Below, piece after piece: positions 34,031 to 46,060 of a stretch of 64,000 nt of DNA. The position numbers and the translations under genes were made by a program. Under the pieces are notes generated by a model. It did not search any database. It was not told the origin of the DNA and was given only the letters and a program-made list of their open reading frames with translations. How positions within the stretch are numbered: position 1 is the first letter of the stretch; each line of letters begins with the position of its first letter. The stretch covers positions 5,004,203-5,068,202 of the forward strand of contig JAKSZT010053881.1 of the NCBI GenBank assembly GCA_026826555.1, given 5' to 3'. The DNA is from Tolypeutes matacus. Taxonomy: Eukaryota > Chordata > Mammalia > Cingulata > Chlamyphoridae.

Positions 34031-34984
34031 CACGAAAATTAGATAGGAAGCTTATCAATAAACATCTCCAATCTGGACATAATCTCTATCATATAGAAAA
34101 TACTTTATATAAATATAAATAATTTCAATATATACATGCAAATATCTATTAGATTGTGAGCAAAATAATAATCCCTTAGATTTGTACGATGCTCTATATT
34201 TTATCTGTTGCTTGCACATGTTATTTTACTTAATCCTTAATAGTGATTGTAGGTGGGTGGTGTTTGCTAATAAGTGACTAAACAGAGCCATTAAAACTCA
34301 GTTCATATAACTCAAATACACAGCTCTTAATACAATTCCACAGCTGCCTACAAAACTAGTATTTATGGGAAGAGGCTGATTTTTAACAGTGGATGAGCAT
34401 TCTAGGAACTTAACCTCCCTGTGAACAGGATGCTACTTAGATTTGGTGGAAACACAAAAGAGGAAATGTCTATACTTCTACAGTATCTATACATAAACTA
34501 GTAATTTAAATGATTCACATTTTCCTAGACCCTAAGATACTTTGTGGTTATATATTAGTCATCCACAGGAGCAGAATAGACTTTCATAGTGCTTGCATGG
34601 TATTAAGTAATATAACACAGAACAATCCAGACTCCAGACCTTGGAAAGGGTGTACAAAGTATGAATTATACCTTTGGTGTGGTCACTAACAAGTCTAGGT
34701 TTACTGAATCATAAGGCTGCCCATGGTCAGAGTAAGCCCTGGGAGAATGGTTGAATGGATTTCTCAGTTTGTTTATGGCTATGAAGAAGAAAGATTCTCT
34801 AGCCACTCTCATCTTCAATACTTCTGCCATTCTTAGGATGCCAGCTAAGATAAAATGAAGGAAAAATGATCCATGTCCTGACAAATCAAAGGAGAATAGC
34901 AAGGAATCCTGAAAAGATGAATGCACAGGAGGCCAGAACATATCTGTCATCTAGTCCTGGACAAACCCAGGAACTGGCAGTCAA

Positions 34985-35090
34985 ATTTTGAGCAATTATT
35001 TATCTTCTCTGGGCCTCAGTCTTTTCATATGTAATCGAGAATAGTGGAGAAAATGATCCTTCAAGTTCCTCAAACCTCTACCAGGACTTT
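34985..35090 (+). mobile_element. MIR fragment
   Basis: TTTTGAGCAATTATTTATCT and TCTCTGGGCCTCAGTCTTTT, then CATATGTAATCGAGAATAG follow the MIR core. Confidence 0.6.
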
Positions 35091-35976
35091 CTAATTGTTT
35101 CTCACCAGGAAGGAGAAAGGATGCCAGTAATCTTTTTGCACACCTCCAAAGGATGGGGCAGGGATGATCTCAGAAGAGAGGACTGGAATTCTATGGCAGA
35201 TAGAAAGCATAACTTCTGAACACCATACTCTGCAACCTTGCAACCCAGAGGGCCTGACTGATAATTTTGGGCTTTGGCTGACTTCTGATGTCTTTTGGGG
35301 CCTTAGCCAGACTGGAGGCTCTGATTGAATTCCTACAATTATCTTTTGTCTCTGGCTAGCTTCAGAGAATACTGTGGTCATGTATTAATATTGTCCCCTT
35401 GATTAACTATTACAATATCAGTTGCAGTATCATTGGTGCCTGTCCTTCTCGCTTCACTTGGACAGTACAGTCAGCTATTGATGTCTAGCACGTCTAGGTG
35501 GTTGGCAGCTAGGTGAACGTTGTGACTTATGCGAGGCTTTCCACAATACTGTCATGGAGTCCATGAATTCTGACAGCTACTTGAATGATGTAAGCACTGC
35601 TGTTCTACTTGTTTGCTGTCAGGGTGTGTGCTGACAAAACAGGTCTTATTTTCCTCTGGATCTAAGCAAACTATTTGTACAATTAGGAGGTTAAACAATT
35701 CTTATTTGATTTGCTTGGGTATTTTCAGCCAATAAGTATTAGGGAAAATCACTGATTTCTATCATTCTAAGTTATTTATCCTGAAGAAAAGCTACAGACT
35801 CCCAAAGAGAAAAAACTAGCTCAAACCAGACTTAGCCTTCACTTCTTACTTTCCAGCCTCTGGCTTCTTTTAAAGCCAATTATGAAGAAGCATTTTAAGT
35901 GAATACTTGAAGTGGGAGAGGGCTACTCTCAAAAGAAGAAAAGTTGACACCTGACAGAATGAGCTCAAAATACAAA
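35091..35976. other. No recognised gene or repeat
   Basis: The minus-strand frame 35091-35381 (96 codons) has no recognisable domain. Confidence 0.4.
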
Positions 35977-35979
35977 AAA

Positions 35980-36026
<47 letters not shown>

Positions 36027-36029
36027 ATA
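35977..36029 (+). repeat. (AAAT)n microsatellite
   Basis: About 13 uninterrupted AAAT units. Confidence 0.95.
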
Positions 36030-36194
36030 TTAAGAAGGTCAGGATGTCTGGGTAATCAGAATGTGGTGAACATGGAAATATAACTTTGATATCATGTATT
36101 ACTTCAAAATGTCCCTACAGGCCCAAGTAACTTCTTCAGCCATATCATCCCTTTGTATCCTCTAATACAAGGTATATATTATTTATAAGGTTTT

Positions 36195-36345
36195 AAAATT
36201 AATTTAATCCTCATAACAACTGAATGAGATAGGAATAATTTTTACCCTTGTTTTATATGTTAGAAAATGGAGTCTCATAAAGTTGAATTAACTTGCCCAG
36301 GACATAGAGGGAATGAGGCCAAGGTGAAAGTCAAACTAAGGGAGT
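36195..36345 (-). mobile_element. MIR SINE, reverse
   Basis: AATCCTCATAACAACTGAAT, GTTAGAAAATGGAGTCTCAT, ATTAACTTGCCCAGGACATA and GAAAGTCAAACTAAG are antisense MIR. Confidence 0.75.
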
Positions 36346-36383
36346 GTTGGTGGTCTTTACCCCTACAAAGAATACAACTAGAC

Positions 36384-36698
36384 CTGCAGAGTCCAATAAG
36401 GCAGCCAAATGTAGCTACTGAGTAGTTGAAATGCAGCTAGTCTAAATTCAGATATACTGCAAATGCACACCAGATTTTGAAGACTTAGTATGAAAAATGT
36501 ATATAAAATGTTTCATTGATAGTTTCTTTTATATTGATTATATGTTGAAATAAGAATGTTTTGAGCATTTGGGGTTAAATAAAATATGCTGCTAAAAATT
36601 AACTTTACATGTTCTTTTTATTTTTAATGGGCCTATTAGAAAATTTGAATATATACATATATTTATAAAATCATATTTCTACTGGACAGCATTGCTGT
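36384..36698 (-). mobile_element. hAT-type MITE, reverse
   Basis: CTGCAGAGTCCAATAAGGCA at the left and CTGGACAGCATTGCTG at the right are the two ends. GTAGTTGAAATGCAGCTAGT, TTTGAAGACTTAGTATGAAA and TTAAATAAAATATGCTGC lie between them, matching a common mammalian MER-type hAT MITE. I am not certain of the family number. Confidence 0.7.
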
Positions 36699-36831
36699 AG
36701 AATCTTTAACCAAGTGGCTCAAATTTTATTTGTTTTCACCATAAGACATTTCATTTGTGCTAAGAATCCCAATGGAAGGGGAAAAAATGTTGATAACCAT
36801 TATTCTGACCAAAAAATACAGTGCTCCCAGT

Positions 36832-36962
36832 TTACCAAAGTTTATTCTGTTTGCCATAGAAAAATGTTGAGAACATTACCAAAGTTTACTCTGTTTGCCA
36901 TAGAACTCTTCTGATTTTCAGCAACAAACCAGTGTTGGAATCCTTAAAATGTTGAGAACATT
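36832..36962 (+). repeat. 44-bp local duplication plus a partial third copy
   Basis: TTACCAAAGTTTA starts at 36832 and again at 36876, each followed by TCTGTTTGCCATAGAA or CTCTGTTTGCCATAGAA. AAAATGTTGAGAACATT occurs at 36861-36877 and 36946-36962. Confidence 0.85.
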
Positions 36963-39078
36963 CCGACTGTTGGCCAATCATCAACATTTACCATGCACAA
37001 TTCCCATTCTAGTTGCGGTCTTTAGAAGTAGATATAATGTATTATTTGTCATTTTGTAAAAGATCTCAATACAAGGAGAGCCCATGGAGACCACAAATCT
37101 GGCCCAGACAGCCTCCACGAGATTGTATCTATTAGGGAGGCAAAGAAAGTAATACTTCATGAAGTCTGAGAAAACACTCATTTCATTCACAATTGTACAA
37201 ATATCTGAGAAATAACATTATTGACCAAAACACTTTTCACACAGAAGTTTTCCTCTGAGAAAAAAACACTCAAAATTAAGTTTTCTGTAAGTATTTGCTG
37301 CTGACTGATCAAATTTATCCTCTATATGAGATTAATAAGTCAGCAAGGATTGCGGGTGCATGCACTAGAGTGAAAACTCTTAAAAACCACTGTGAAAAGC
37401 TACATCAAATGCAGAGTCCATGATTTATACACTTGAAAATTTATACTTTCAGGGTGAGGAGATGACACATATGAAAAAGCCACAAAGGAAAGAGTTGTAA
37501 ATGTTAATGGACGTGGGTAAGAATTAATAAGATATATTGGGCTTAAGTACAGCATAGACAGTCTAGAAGACCGAGATAGGTAGATACAGGGGGAGAGGTT
37601 TTCAACCTCCACTTAGGAGTTTCAATTTAATTTGAGAGGCAATGGGATGCTATTTTGTAAATAATTGATCAAATAGAGAAAGCCAAGTTCTTATTTTCTT
37701 TTTGAAACAGTAAAACAACAACAAAAAGCTTTCATGTTTTTTCCTCACCTCTAGCTAAAAAACAGCTGAATTTTAAAGCCAAATTTGGCAGGCACTTGAC
37801 GGCATGCCTTCAGCATGATGTTTTAAAGATTAAACTATGGAGCAATCTTTAAACATTAATGGAGGTCACATGGCAAACTCTGCTCACACAATAGAATCAT
37901 CATGTCCATCTCTCAAACGTGTGTCTGAAGCTCTAAACTGAAAGAATACAAAGAGATAATCCTACCCTTCTCTTCTTCAGGTTCAAAGACAACCCTTCAA
38001 ATGTTTCTGTAGCACATTTAATTCCTAATACATTTTGCTGACTTTGGTGTTCACTTTAATTTAAATTAGCAGAATAATCCAAGTGAATCCAGGTTGCCAT
38101 AATGTTACATTAGGAAGATCTGATCCATTTGCAGCTAAGGTACACCTAAATTCATTAACATTTACTCAATAGGCTGCCAGCAGGTGACTTTATGGGAGGA
38201 AACAGATGCATCTGAATGTCACCTTACCACACATGTGACTATTATAGATTTTTGTTCTGTCCATTTACTATTGCTGTATCCCATTCTAAGGGGATATACA
38301 TAATGTCATTAGCTTAATTTATTTTTAAATGCACAGAATTATGCAGAAATGTTCTGAGAGAGGCTCTGAAAATTAAGCAGTCCAAATTTTACACAGGTGC
38401 AATGAGAATTGACCTCAATGGCTTTCTGAGTGCTAATTACGAAACCTAAATGCAGCATGACTCAAAGGGCTAACCACAGAGAGGGTGCTCAGAGGTTGTG
38501 GGGTCTAATCCCCACTTCAGTAATATGACCTAAGGGAAAGCATCCTAGGCAGAGAGGTAAAGAAAAAGTCAAAACAAGCTGGTCCAAATGTGGGGCTTCC
38601 ACACCAGCACAAGGAAATGAGTCCGACACCTGTAGCCTCAGATAAAGGCTCTGTGCATCTTAAGAAACTCAGCCCCTTACCAAAAAGGAGTCACAAGATC
38701 TTATTTAGTTCTGCGACTGGCACATCTTTAAGACATATTTCCCTTCCCCAATAAAATAGGAATAATATTTTGGCCTGTAAATGTGTATAATTATCATGGG
38801 GAAACAAATGAGAACATGAGTATGAAATTATATCTTACCAAAATATATTCATTAAAGAAGACAGTTTAAAACAGCATTTGACCTTAGAATTAATATCATT
38901 TGGGGGATATATGGCATATGCGTATAACATCATTTGAAGGTACATGTGGAGAGCACCACAAGACATGGTAAGCATAATGCTGCTGAAATCTGGGTTTATA
39001 AGAACTCCAGGTCAGGAGGCAAAAGGGCATTGCATTTAACCCTCCCCTCCCCCAAAGAAATAAAAATAAACCTTTCCT
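36963..39078. other. Repeat-poor, unannotated; includes a possible conserved block at 37980-38470
   Basis: No gene or repeat identified. 37980-38470 is unique with motifs such as TTAAATTAGCAGAATAATCC, GCCAGCAGGTGAC and GAGTGCTAATTACG. Confidence 0.3.
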
Positions 39079-39182
39079 TAAAGTAAAAGAAGAAAAGAAA
39101 ATGGGAAAAAAGAAAAAGAATGAGAGAGAGGAAAGGAGAGAGGAAGGAGGGAGGGAGGGAAGGAGGGAGGGAAGGAAGGGTG
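39079..39182 (+). repeat. Polypurine tract (GA-rich), potential G-quadruplex
   Basis: Almost pure purine for about 100 bp, ending in GGGAGGGAGGGA repeats. 39149-39171 contains five GGG runs with short loops. It produces the spurious 122- and 80-codon minus-strand frames (poly Pro/Ser/Leu). Confidence 0.9.
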
Positions 39183-39269
39183 GAAGAATTTTTTCCTTTA
39201 CTGAAATCTCTTGAATGGTGCAAGAGAGTGAATAGCATTTCCTGGAACTCAGCAGTCCATACATGCTAA

Positions 39270-39500
39270 CCGCCCTCTTCAGCTCGGTGTCTCCCTGGAG
39301 TCCTTCTTCTCACATTGCCTGCCCCCTAAATCTCCCTCGCCCCTGCCCTCCCTTTCCTTCTCCTTTTCTCTCTCTTTCTCTCCCATGAATTCTGCACCTA
39401 AAACCCTAGCCCATGGAACGGTCCTCTGGTCTCCTGCTCTCTCTCCTCTTGCCCCCTTCTTCCAAACAAATTCTCTTCTCCTTTATAGTGCTCCTTGTCC
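39270..39500 (+). repeat. Pyrimidine-rich low-complexity tract
   Basis: Long CT-rich stretch with CCTCCCTTTCCTTCTCC, CTCTCTCTTTCTCTCCC and CTGCTCTCTCTCCTCTTGCC. Confidence 0.8.
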
Positions 39501-39689
39501 TTTCTATTCCACCTCAGTCTGGCCTTAGTCCCTTCCTATTCTCTTCCACATTAGCTTGAATAGCAAAACAGAGGCCTGGGGACTGAGCAGGGAAAAACAA
39601 GATCTGCCTTATGAGATGAGGCAGAGAAGAAAGGCTGTAAATGTAACTATGTAAACATAAGAGGATGATATCCAAAGATCTATGGGAGT

Positions 39690-39890
39690 ATGATAGCTAA
39701 CATTTATTAGTGCTTACCAGTACTCAGCATTGTTTCAAGAGTTTTACAGCTTTTAACTCAGTTAATTCCTTCAACCACCCTAGGAAATAGGTACTTTGAA
39801 GACAATGAAGCCCAAAGAAGATAACAAATTTGCCCAAAGTCATACAGCTGAAGTCTACTTAGGAGCCCACACTCTCAGCCACTGTGGAGG
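39690..39890 (-). mobile_element. MIR SINE, reverse
   Basis: AGCTAACATTTATTAGTGCT, TACCAGTACTCAGCATTGTT, GAAATAGGTACTTTGAAGAC, AATTTGCCCAAAGTCATACA and CACACTCTCAGCCACTG are antisense MIR. Confidence 0.85.
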
Positions 39891-42859
39891 GTGGAAGCCT
39901 GACTAGGGAAATAAATCAGTGTTCAAAGTGGGCTCTTTAGGGTTTGGAGGGGAAGGAGGGACTGCAATGGGCATAGCCAATCCCAAGAATGCCCATCACA
40001 ATCTCATGACAGGGGACAATGTTGTCTAAGGTCAACCCTTCTCTATGTCAACCCCTCTCTAGGCAATGTTTGTTCAAAGCCTGGGCCTGTGGGTGTCATT
40101 TTATGAAATAAATTTGTGTTGACTACCAATTTCATTAAACTTAGTGCACAGGAGAGTCAAATGAAGCATAATGAGAACCAAACTATGAAAGCCCATATAT
40201 TCAATTTAGTCCAGACCCCCTGAATTACCACAGATCTGAGAAGAGCCTACAAACCCGGGGAGGCAGAACATCACAGAGAATGCATACATGTGGGAATGAT
40301 GTGGCTTTTTTATAGACCCTGCATGAAGGTTGATCTGTCATTAATTTTGGCTTTTGCCATGTTCCCCACCTAACCCTGTATATGCTTTATGAGGTGCAAT
40401 AGTGATATGAGTTTGTTTCACAAGTTTTATGAGTGATTCTTTTTTTCAGTATTCACATTGTTTCTCTCTCCAGTTCCAAGAAGGAACCATGTCTGATACT
40501 GAGTATGGCTAAAAGAAATAGTTTTCATGTATTTAGGCTTTAGGACAAATTCTTCAGTTACATTCTGGAGTCTAGTAATTGCTATTAGTATTAATAGGAA
40601 TCACACATCCAAATCCCACTGCCATGCACTGAAAATTTACCCTTTAGGATCAAGCTCCAGTAATAATTTGAATAAGTTGAAATGTAATTTGCAGTTCACA
40701 GACCTCTCAGAAAGGAAAAACTGACATGGGAGTTTAGGTTTGAGATAATAGAAAGGAAACTTCTTAGTTTGTACTGACTAGAATTATAAATGTATAAGTA
40801 ATCATATTTTCTTGAAAATGCAAGAATCCATTTGCTTTAATTCAGGATTGGATTAATACACAGGACAAGCAATCATTTCCTGTGATAGAGTCTTAATAGT
40901 AGCTCTTTACTATGTATTTCTTTAAATGAAGGGCACCTTTGTCTGCATTTCTTTCTGTCAGAGCCATTCCCTTTGCCTTCAAATCTCTGTAATACATATT
41001 ATGTGAATATTTGGAATATGTGTTATTGCCTTGTAAATAGGTTGTAAAAATTACCAGCCCGTGCAAATTTTATCAATATGTCTCGTGCTAGGTTTTACTC
41101 CTGACACAAAATAAAAGAAATTGGCCATCTTTTCTCTTCATCTGATATAATTCGTTACACACCTTGGGAGAAAAAAAAAATTTAAAACCTGCTAATAAAC
41201 AACTACTGATATGCATTTTAAAATGTGAGTAAATTATAAGAAAAAGTAATTTAACCTTTCTTTATTCTGCTTAGTTAGGCAATAAATGGGCAGCACCTTT
41301 TGTTTGTATAATCTCTGCATTAGTCTTGTGCTTCCTGCCCCAGCTATACCATTTCTCTAGGTTAGTATCTTCCATATTTTTAAACTTGATTCAAAAATCA
41401 TTCCACACCAGGGGAGATATCAGGACTTGTGAAATGCTCAGTACCTTTCAATAAAAAAGATGAAATAATTTTTCATAAGCAAGTTTAAAATATCAGGAGA
41501 ACAGAAATGGATCTATTTGAAATCGTTTCCAAAATAAAATTTGATTTTTGTCAATGGTGCCTGGAAAACAATAAAATAGCCAAGAAAACATTTTGATATT
41601 ATATAGTCGTTTTGACAGAGGGTCAGCCATAAACTTTTAAAACTTGGCATCCTAAAATATCAATATATTTAGTTAGAAGATAAAATAGTTTCTCAAAGTT
41701 TGCTTTTAGCAAAAACAAAAGTGGGAGGACTTGAAGAAAAATCATATATTAATAAACTACAGCATGCACTGTTTTACTGATGTGCTTAGTGGCTAAGTTC
41801 TGTTTATTATTTTATAACCACCATAATTTTAAAAAGCACTATGTATGAGGTTTCAGCAACATCTCTATTGTGAAACATACAACCATCCAAATCCCAACTG
41901 TGAAATTTTTAAACAAATCTACTGAGAAGACATATATCTCTTCTACTCAAAAACTGCAGGAGATTTTATGAATGCATCCTGGTAAACCAGAAGCTAGGTC
42001 AAAATACTTAGAAAATGGCACATTTCCCATTTTCCCTGAGAAATTCAAAAGTGGTGCATATCATCAAGGGGTTTGCTGAAGGAACATAAACTATACAAAG
42101 CCAACTTTGGGTAGAACGTCAGTTCTCCTTTAACATGCTTGCCCTTATGTGGAACATTTATTCTATTTTTCAGATCAACAATAGGGTTTTGATTGTTTTT
42201 TCCTGAAATGTGAGTGGATTTATGGAGATCTTTTTATTCTAAGAACTCTGAGAAATAATTATATTCATTCTGTAAAGGGAGTGCCCATTTAGAATTGTGG
42301 TGCTTTGATTTTACGGTGTAATACTACCTAAAAAGTCAGGACACTCTATATCTTTTAAAGTGACTCTTGTTTTAAGAATCTCCAGAGAACTTATCCCTGA
42401 ACCTTCATGCTGAATTCGTTTTAATATTTCAACATTTCCAAGAACAACAAGGTCTGTAAAGAGCCTAAGAGTGAAGTGGAAGCACTCCTATCAATGACAC
42501 TTTTGAAAATAGAATGTGTTTCCCAGGTCCCTTGAAATAGAAATCAGCAGTGATGGAAGTTGATTGCGACATTTGCTTCTAATGAGCTGGAGGAGAAAGC
42601 GTCTGACCCAGGAAAAGGGGCACCTGGAATACAGTGCTAAAAACTATCTTCTCTTGTGAAATGAATGGAAAGAAAACCCATTATGCAATTCTAAACAGTT
42701 AAATTTCTTCAAAGGGCAATGGGCTGGTTTAGCTTGAACAGACTTCTTTTCGTCTTCCCTCTTGCTATCTATTAGTGTTTACCAGTGTTTGCTTTTCATA
42801 TCGCAGCACTCTCAGACATCTCTGTGTGCTGGTGTACTGAGAGTGGACTAAGCACAGAA
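39891..42859. other. No recognised gene or clear repeat
   Basis: Mostly unique AT-rich sequence. I cannot name any element. No long open frame is present. Confidence 0.4.
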
Positions 42860-43066
42860 TTTGGAACAGTCTCTTCCTTGCCTGCTGTTTCTTCCCCTAC
42901 TACACCTTGGACTTTGCTGTCTTAATATCTATGCAAATGGAGTGTCCTGAGTTGTTAATGCTCTTCTTCCCTCTCATAATTCTACTTCTTCCAGGGCCCA
43001 AGTCAAACACTTCTTCACTTGGAGTGACGTGTTTCCTGGCACATTATATACTTTGCAATGTGCTCA

Positions 43067-43070
<4 letters not shown>
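42860..43070 (+). mobile_element. L2 LINE, left part (interrupted)
   Basis: TTCCTTGCCTGCTGTTTCTT, CCAGGGCCCAAGTCAAACAC, TTCTTCACTTGGAGTGACG and TCCTGGCACATTATATAC loosely follow L2. The L2 tail appears to resume at 43375. Confidence 0.45.
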
Positions 43071-43099
<29 letters not shown>

Positions 43100-43330
43100 T
43101 TTACTTTTAGAGAAGTTTTAGAATTACAGAAAAATTGCACTGAAAGTATAGGGAATTCCCATATAAACCCCCACCTCCCACACACAGTCGCCCCTATTAT
43201 TAACATTTACATTAGCCACTTTTATAGTTATCTTTTTTCTATCAAAAATTTTTATTGAAATATATCATTCATACATCATAATAGATATCATCTGAATGAA
43301 TGCCAATCACCAATTATTTGTACCAGTCAC
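43071..43330 (-). mobile_element. A28 run followed by L1 3' UTR pieces, reverse
   Basis: A pure run of 28 A residues (43071-43098) is followed by antisense L1 3' UTR text: GAAGTTTTAGAATTACAGAA, AAAATTGCACTGAAAGTATA and GGGAATTCCCATATAAACCC. A second L1 3' UTR style begins at about 43241 (TTTTTATTGAAATATATCAT). Confidence 0.55.
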
Positions 43331-43374
43331 ATGCCACTTACCTATGTCACCATGTTTAAATGTCAGCTTTTCCC

Positions 43375-43502
43375 AAGAAGATTGTAATTACCTGGAAGAA
43401 AGAAGATACCGTTCACTTTGGTGCATTTTTAGTGTACATGGAAGAGAACCTTTCATAAAATAAGAAGTTACTTAATGTTTGCTGAATGAATAAATAAATA
43501 TT
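43375..43502 (+). mobile_element. L2 LINE, 3' tail
   Basis: TTACTTAATGTTTGCTGAAT, GAATAAATAAATA is the typical L2 end. AGAAGATTGTAATTACCTGG upstream fits the preceding part. Confidence 0.5.
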
Positions 43503-44049
43503 GTTAACCAGAAAATGTTCTTCGCATTTCAGAGAATATTCACACTTGGAAAACAGCACTGTAAGACTAAAGAAATCTCAATAAGGAAAACTATCAAAGA
43601 TTTCATTGAAGTAGATGCTGAAAATGTAATCATATTAAAATAAATAGCCAAATTCAATAAACAGAACCCCAAATTTTTCAAAAAGGAAATCTTGAAGGAT
43701 ACTAACCAATGACATGCAAAATGAGGAAAAGGTAAACTAATGTTTAAAAGGCTAACAGCATGTGAGTTTTGATTCAAAATGCAAGTTGCCCTCCTCCCTT
43801 TGGTGGGCTGGAATGGAAAAATGTAAATCATAGATATTAAAAATAATTCAAATAGGAAGCTCAAAACATGTTAAAAAGTCTTATCTGGTAATTAACTCAT
43901 TTATTATTTCCATTTTGAATCTCAGGAGCAAGGAAGCCAAGAAGTACAGAAAATCCAAAGTCAGGTAGCATACTGTAATCTGACTAAGAGAGCAATGCAT
44001 GCATTCCAAATCTTTGATTCATTCTCTTGCCATGGGGCTACATTTTCCA
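43503..44049. other. No recognised gene or repeat
   Basis: The minus-strand frame 43529-43864 (111 codons) is the second longest in the window, but it is rich in Phe, Ile and Leu from AT-rich DNA and shows no domain. Confidence 0.4.
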
Positions 44050-44470
44050 CACCTCAAAATCATGACAAACATAATTTTTAAAGCGCTACTAGTAACCACC
44101 AAATTTGAAATTTCCTCTACACCACCTTTGCTCTCTATTCCCACTGTCACTGCACTAACCCAAGTTCTCTTAAACTTATCAGTAGATCATTGCCATAACC
44201 TCTAGCGGGACTCCCCAGTCCCAGTCTCCCCGCCCCCCAGCAAATGTATCTCATACTACTGTGTCTGCCTAAATGATGTAACTCAAAGACAATACTGCTC
44301 CCAATCTCATTTCCCTCATTATCACACCCTAACTAGCAATCTTAAATTGAATAGTTTAATACATCAACCACTTTCCTATTGGATCATATAAATTAATCTT
44401 GATTTTTCAGATCTATCTTAAATTTCTGAAGCCTCAACACAATGCCAGGCATAAAAGAGATACTCAGTAT
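44050..44470 (+). mobile_element. L2 LINE, diverged
   Basis: CCACTGTCACTGCACTAACC, CATTGCCATAACCTCTAGCG, GGACTCCCCAGTCCCAGTCT and CAACACAATGCCAGGCATAA follow L2 weakly. Confidence 0.45.
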
Positions 44471-44999
44471 ATACACAAGTTAATTGAATATTGAAAAGAT
44501 TAAAAAAAGTTATTGAGATCCAAGTAAATTGATGCATATCTTATAAGCTGCTTTGTGATGTTACTATATAATTCTCTATATGGAAATATTAATAGGTTCA
44601 ACAGTTCTAGGAAAAAAATCTGCAGAGGCCCCTTTCCCTTTTTGCATCAAAAGCAGAGTGTCCTGAAACATTTTCTAATGAGATTTTCCTGGTTCCATCA
44701 TCTTTCTCAGGCAGGATTCTAAAGCCACTTCCATATTTAAAGGTGTTGAATGTATTTAAATTCAAAAGCCTAAGACCTGGGTATATTTGCCTCCTCATAA
44801 GCACTTCAGTAAGGCAGACCCAATAGCTACCAATTTATGAGCAACATCTGGATCTCTCCTACCGGCCTGCCTATTAGATGCAGAGAGTTCTACTCAAGAG
44901 TTTAAGACAATATGTAAGAAAAAGGATAAAAGCTAGCAAACCTTATGTACAGAATAAAGAAGACAGATCATTTTTCCATGATTGAGAGGAATTCAGAAT
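44471..44999. other. No recognised gene or repeat
   Basis: Unique-looking sequence. The short minus-strand frame at 44607-44804 has no motif. Confidence 0.45.
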
Positions 45000-46060
45000 A
45001 TTGTCATAGTAGGTCCCACTGCAGTTATTTGGAAGATACAATCTCTCAGAAAAGAGCTCACGTCCATCTTGAACATTTGTCTGCAGGACAGGTGTTCATA
45101 AATTTCCTCTTCCCTGCTTAAATTCCTGTCTTAAGCGGGCAAACAAGCATTTGTTTCACAAGGGATCCCTTCTGACCTACTGTTCAGATGATTAGTTCCT
45201 ATGCAGTTGGATGAGAGCTTTGGTGATTATCAAATCCAATGAATGCTTCAGTTGGGTCACCCATGGGTCACTTCCCTGTGATTCCTTGTTCTGATCTACC
45301 TGTATCTAACAAGATGGCATTTTTGTCAGTTGTCATGGAATCAATTCTTAGATACAGAACAAGAGAAAATTCAAAATCCCTAATGAGCTCATTATTAGTG
45401 ATGCAGACACCTGGACAGCTATTGCCATTTAGTGACCAAGATTCACAATGGTACAAGTAGGCAACTGACATTTTGCCTTGGTACGCATCTCTGGACAGTG
45501 ATAATTAACTGAAGGTATAGAGCCAGTCATTTTCTTAATACAACAAGGCACCTCTTTCAAAGTTGGGGCTCTTCCTGTTTTAATAATCAAAAGGAAAAGA
45601 CCTTTGGTGCTTAATATTTAAACAAAATGTTTAATATTTACACAGTAAAGTTCTTCTTCTGATATTAAACCAGCATTAAAGCAGGGATGGAAATTGGTTT
45701 ATAATCTCTGACACTAGGCCTGGAGCCTTGTAGTGCAGTAAACAATGTCGCTTTTCAGATGGGCACCACCTGCAATGGGTTCAGAAATGTCAACTGTAAT
45801 TAAACATTTTATTTCAAGGATAATTCGTAGGTTATGTACATGAAGGACTGCTTTCCGCCATGAGAAATTTCAAAGTACTGGGCTGTGTAAATAAGAAGCA
45901 GGTCTTTTTTTATTGCATGTTTTTCAAAAAGCACATGCAAACTGCCTGAGACCAAATTAATATTATTCCTAAACATATGCTTCATATTTTGCAGGTTTTT
46001 AAAGTCAATTTCATGAAGCTTGACTGGTAATGATATGTCTCTACCTTACGAATTATTTCC
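45000..46060. promoter_or_regulatory. Repeat-poor block with DR5 and forkhead-like motifs
   Basis: About 1 kb without a recognisable repeat or credible frame. It contains a perfect DR5 (45254-45270). It also has several forkhead-like cores: TAAACAAAATGTTTAATATT at about 45619, GTAAACAATG at about 45738 and GTAAATAAG at about 45887. Regulatory function is inferred only. Confidence 0.3.
45254..45270 (+). promoter_or_regulatory. DR5 nuclear-receptor motif (retinoic-acid-response-like)
   Basis: GGGTCA, CCCAT, GGGTCA: two identical RGKTCA half-sites spaced by exactly 5 bp. DR5 is the classic arrangement bound by RAR/RXR heterodimers. Whether it is used is unknown. Confidence 0.5.

Noticed and set aside
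38896..39264. Longest open frame in the window (122 codons, minus strand) and its overlapping 80-codon partner
   Set aside because: Translation is mostly Pro/Ser/Leu/Phe runs from a GGAA/GGGA tract. No start context, domain or conservation argument supports a gene.
43529..43864. 111-codon minus-strand frame
   Set aside because: Phe/Leu/Ile-rich translation of AT-rich DNA with no recognisable motif or splice context.
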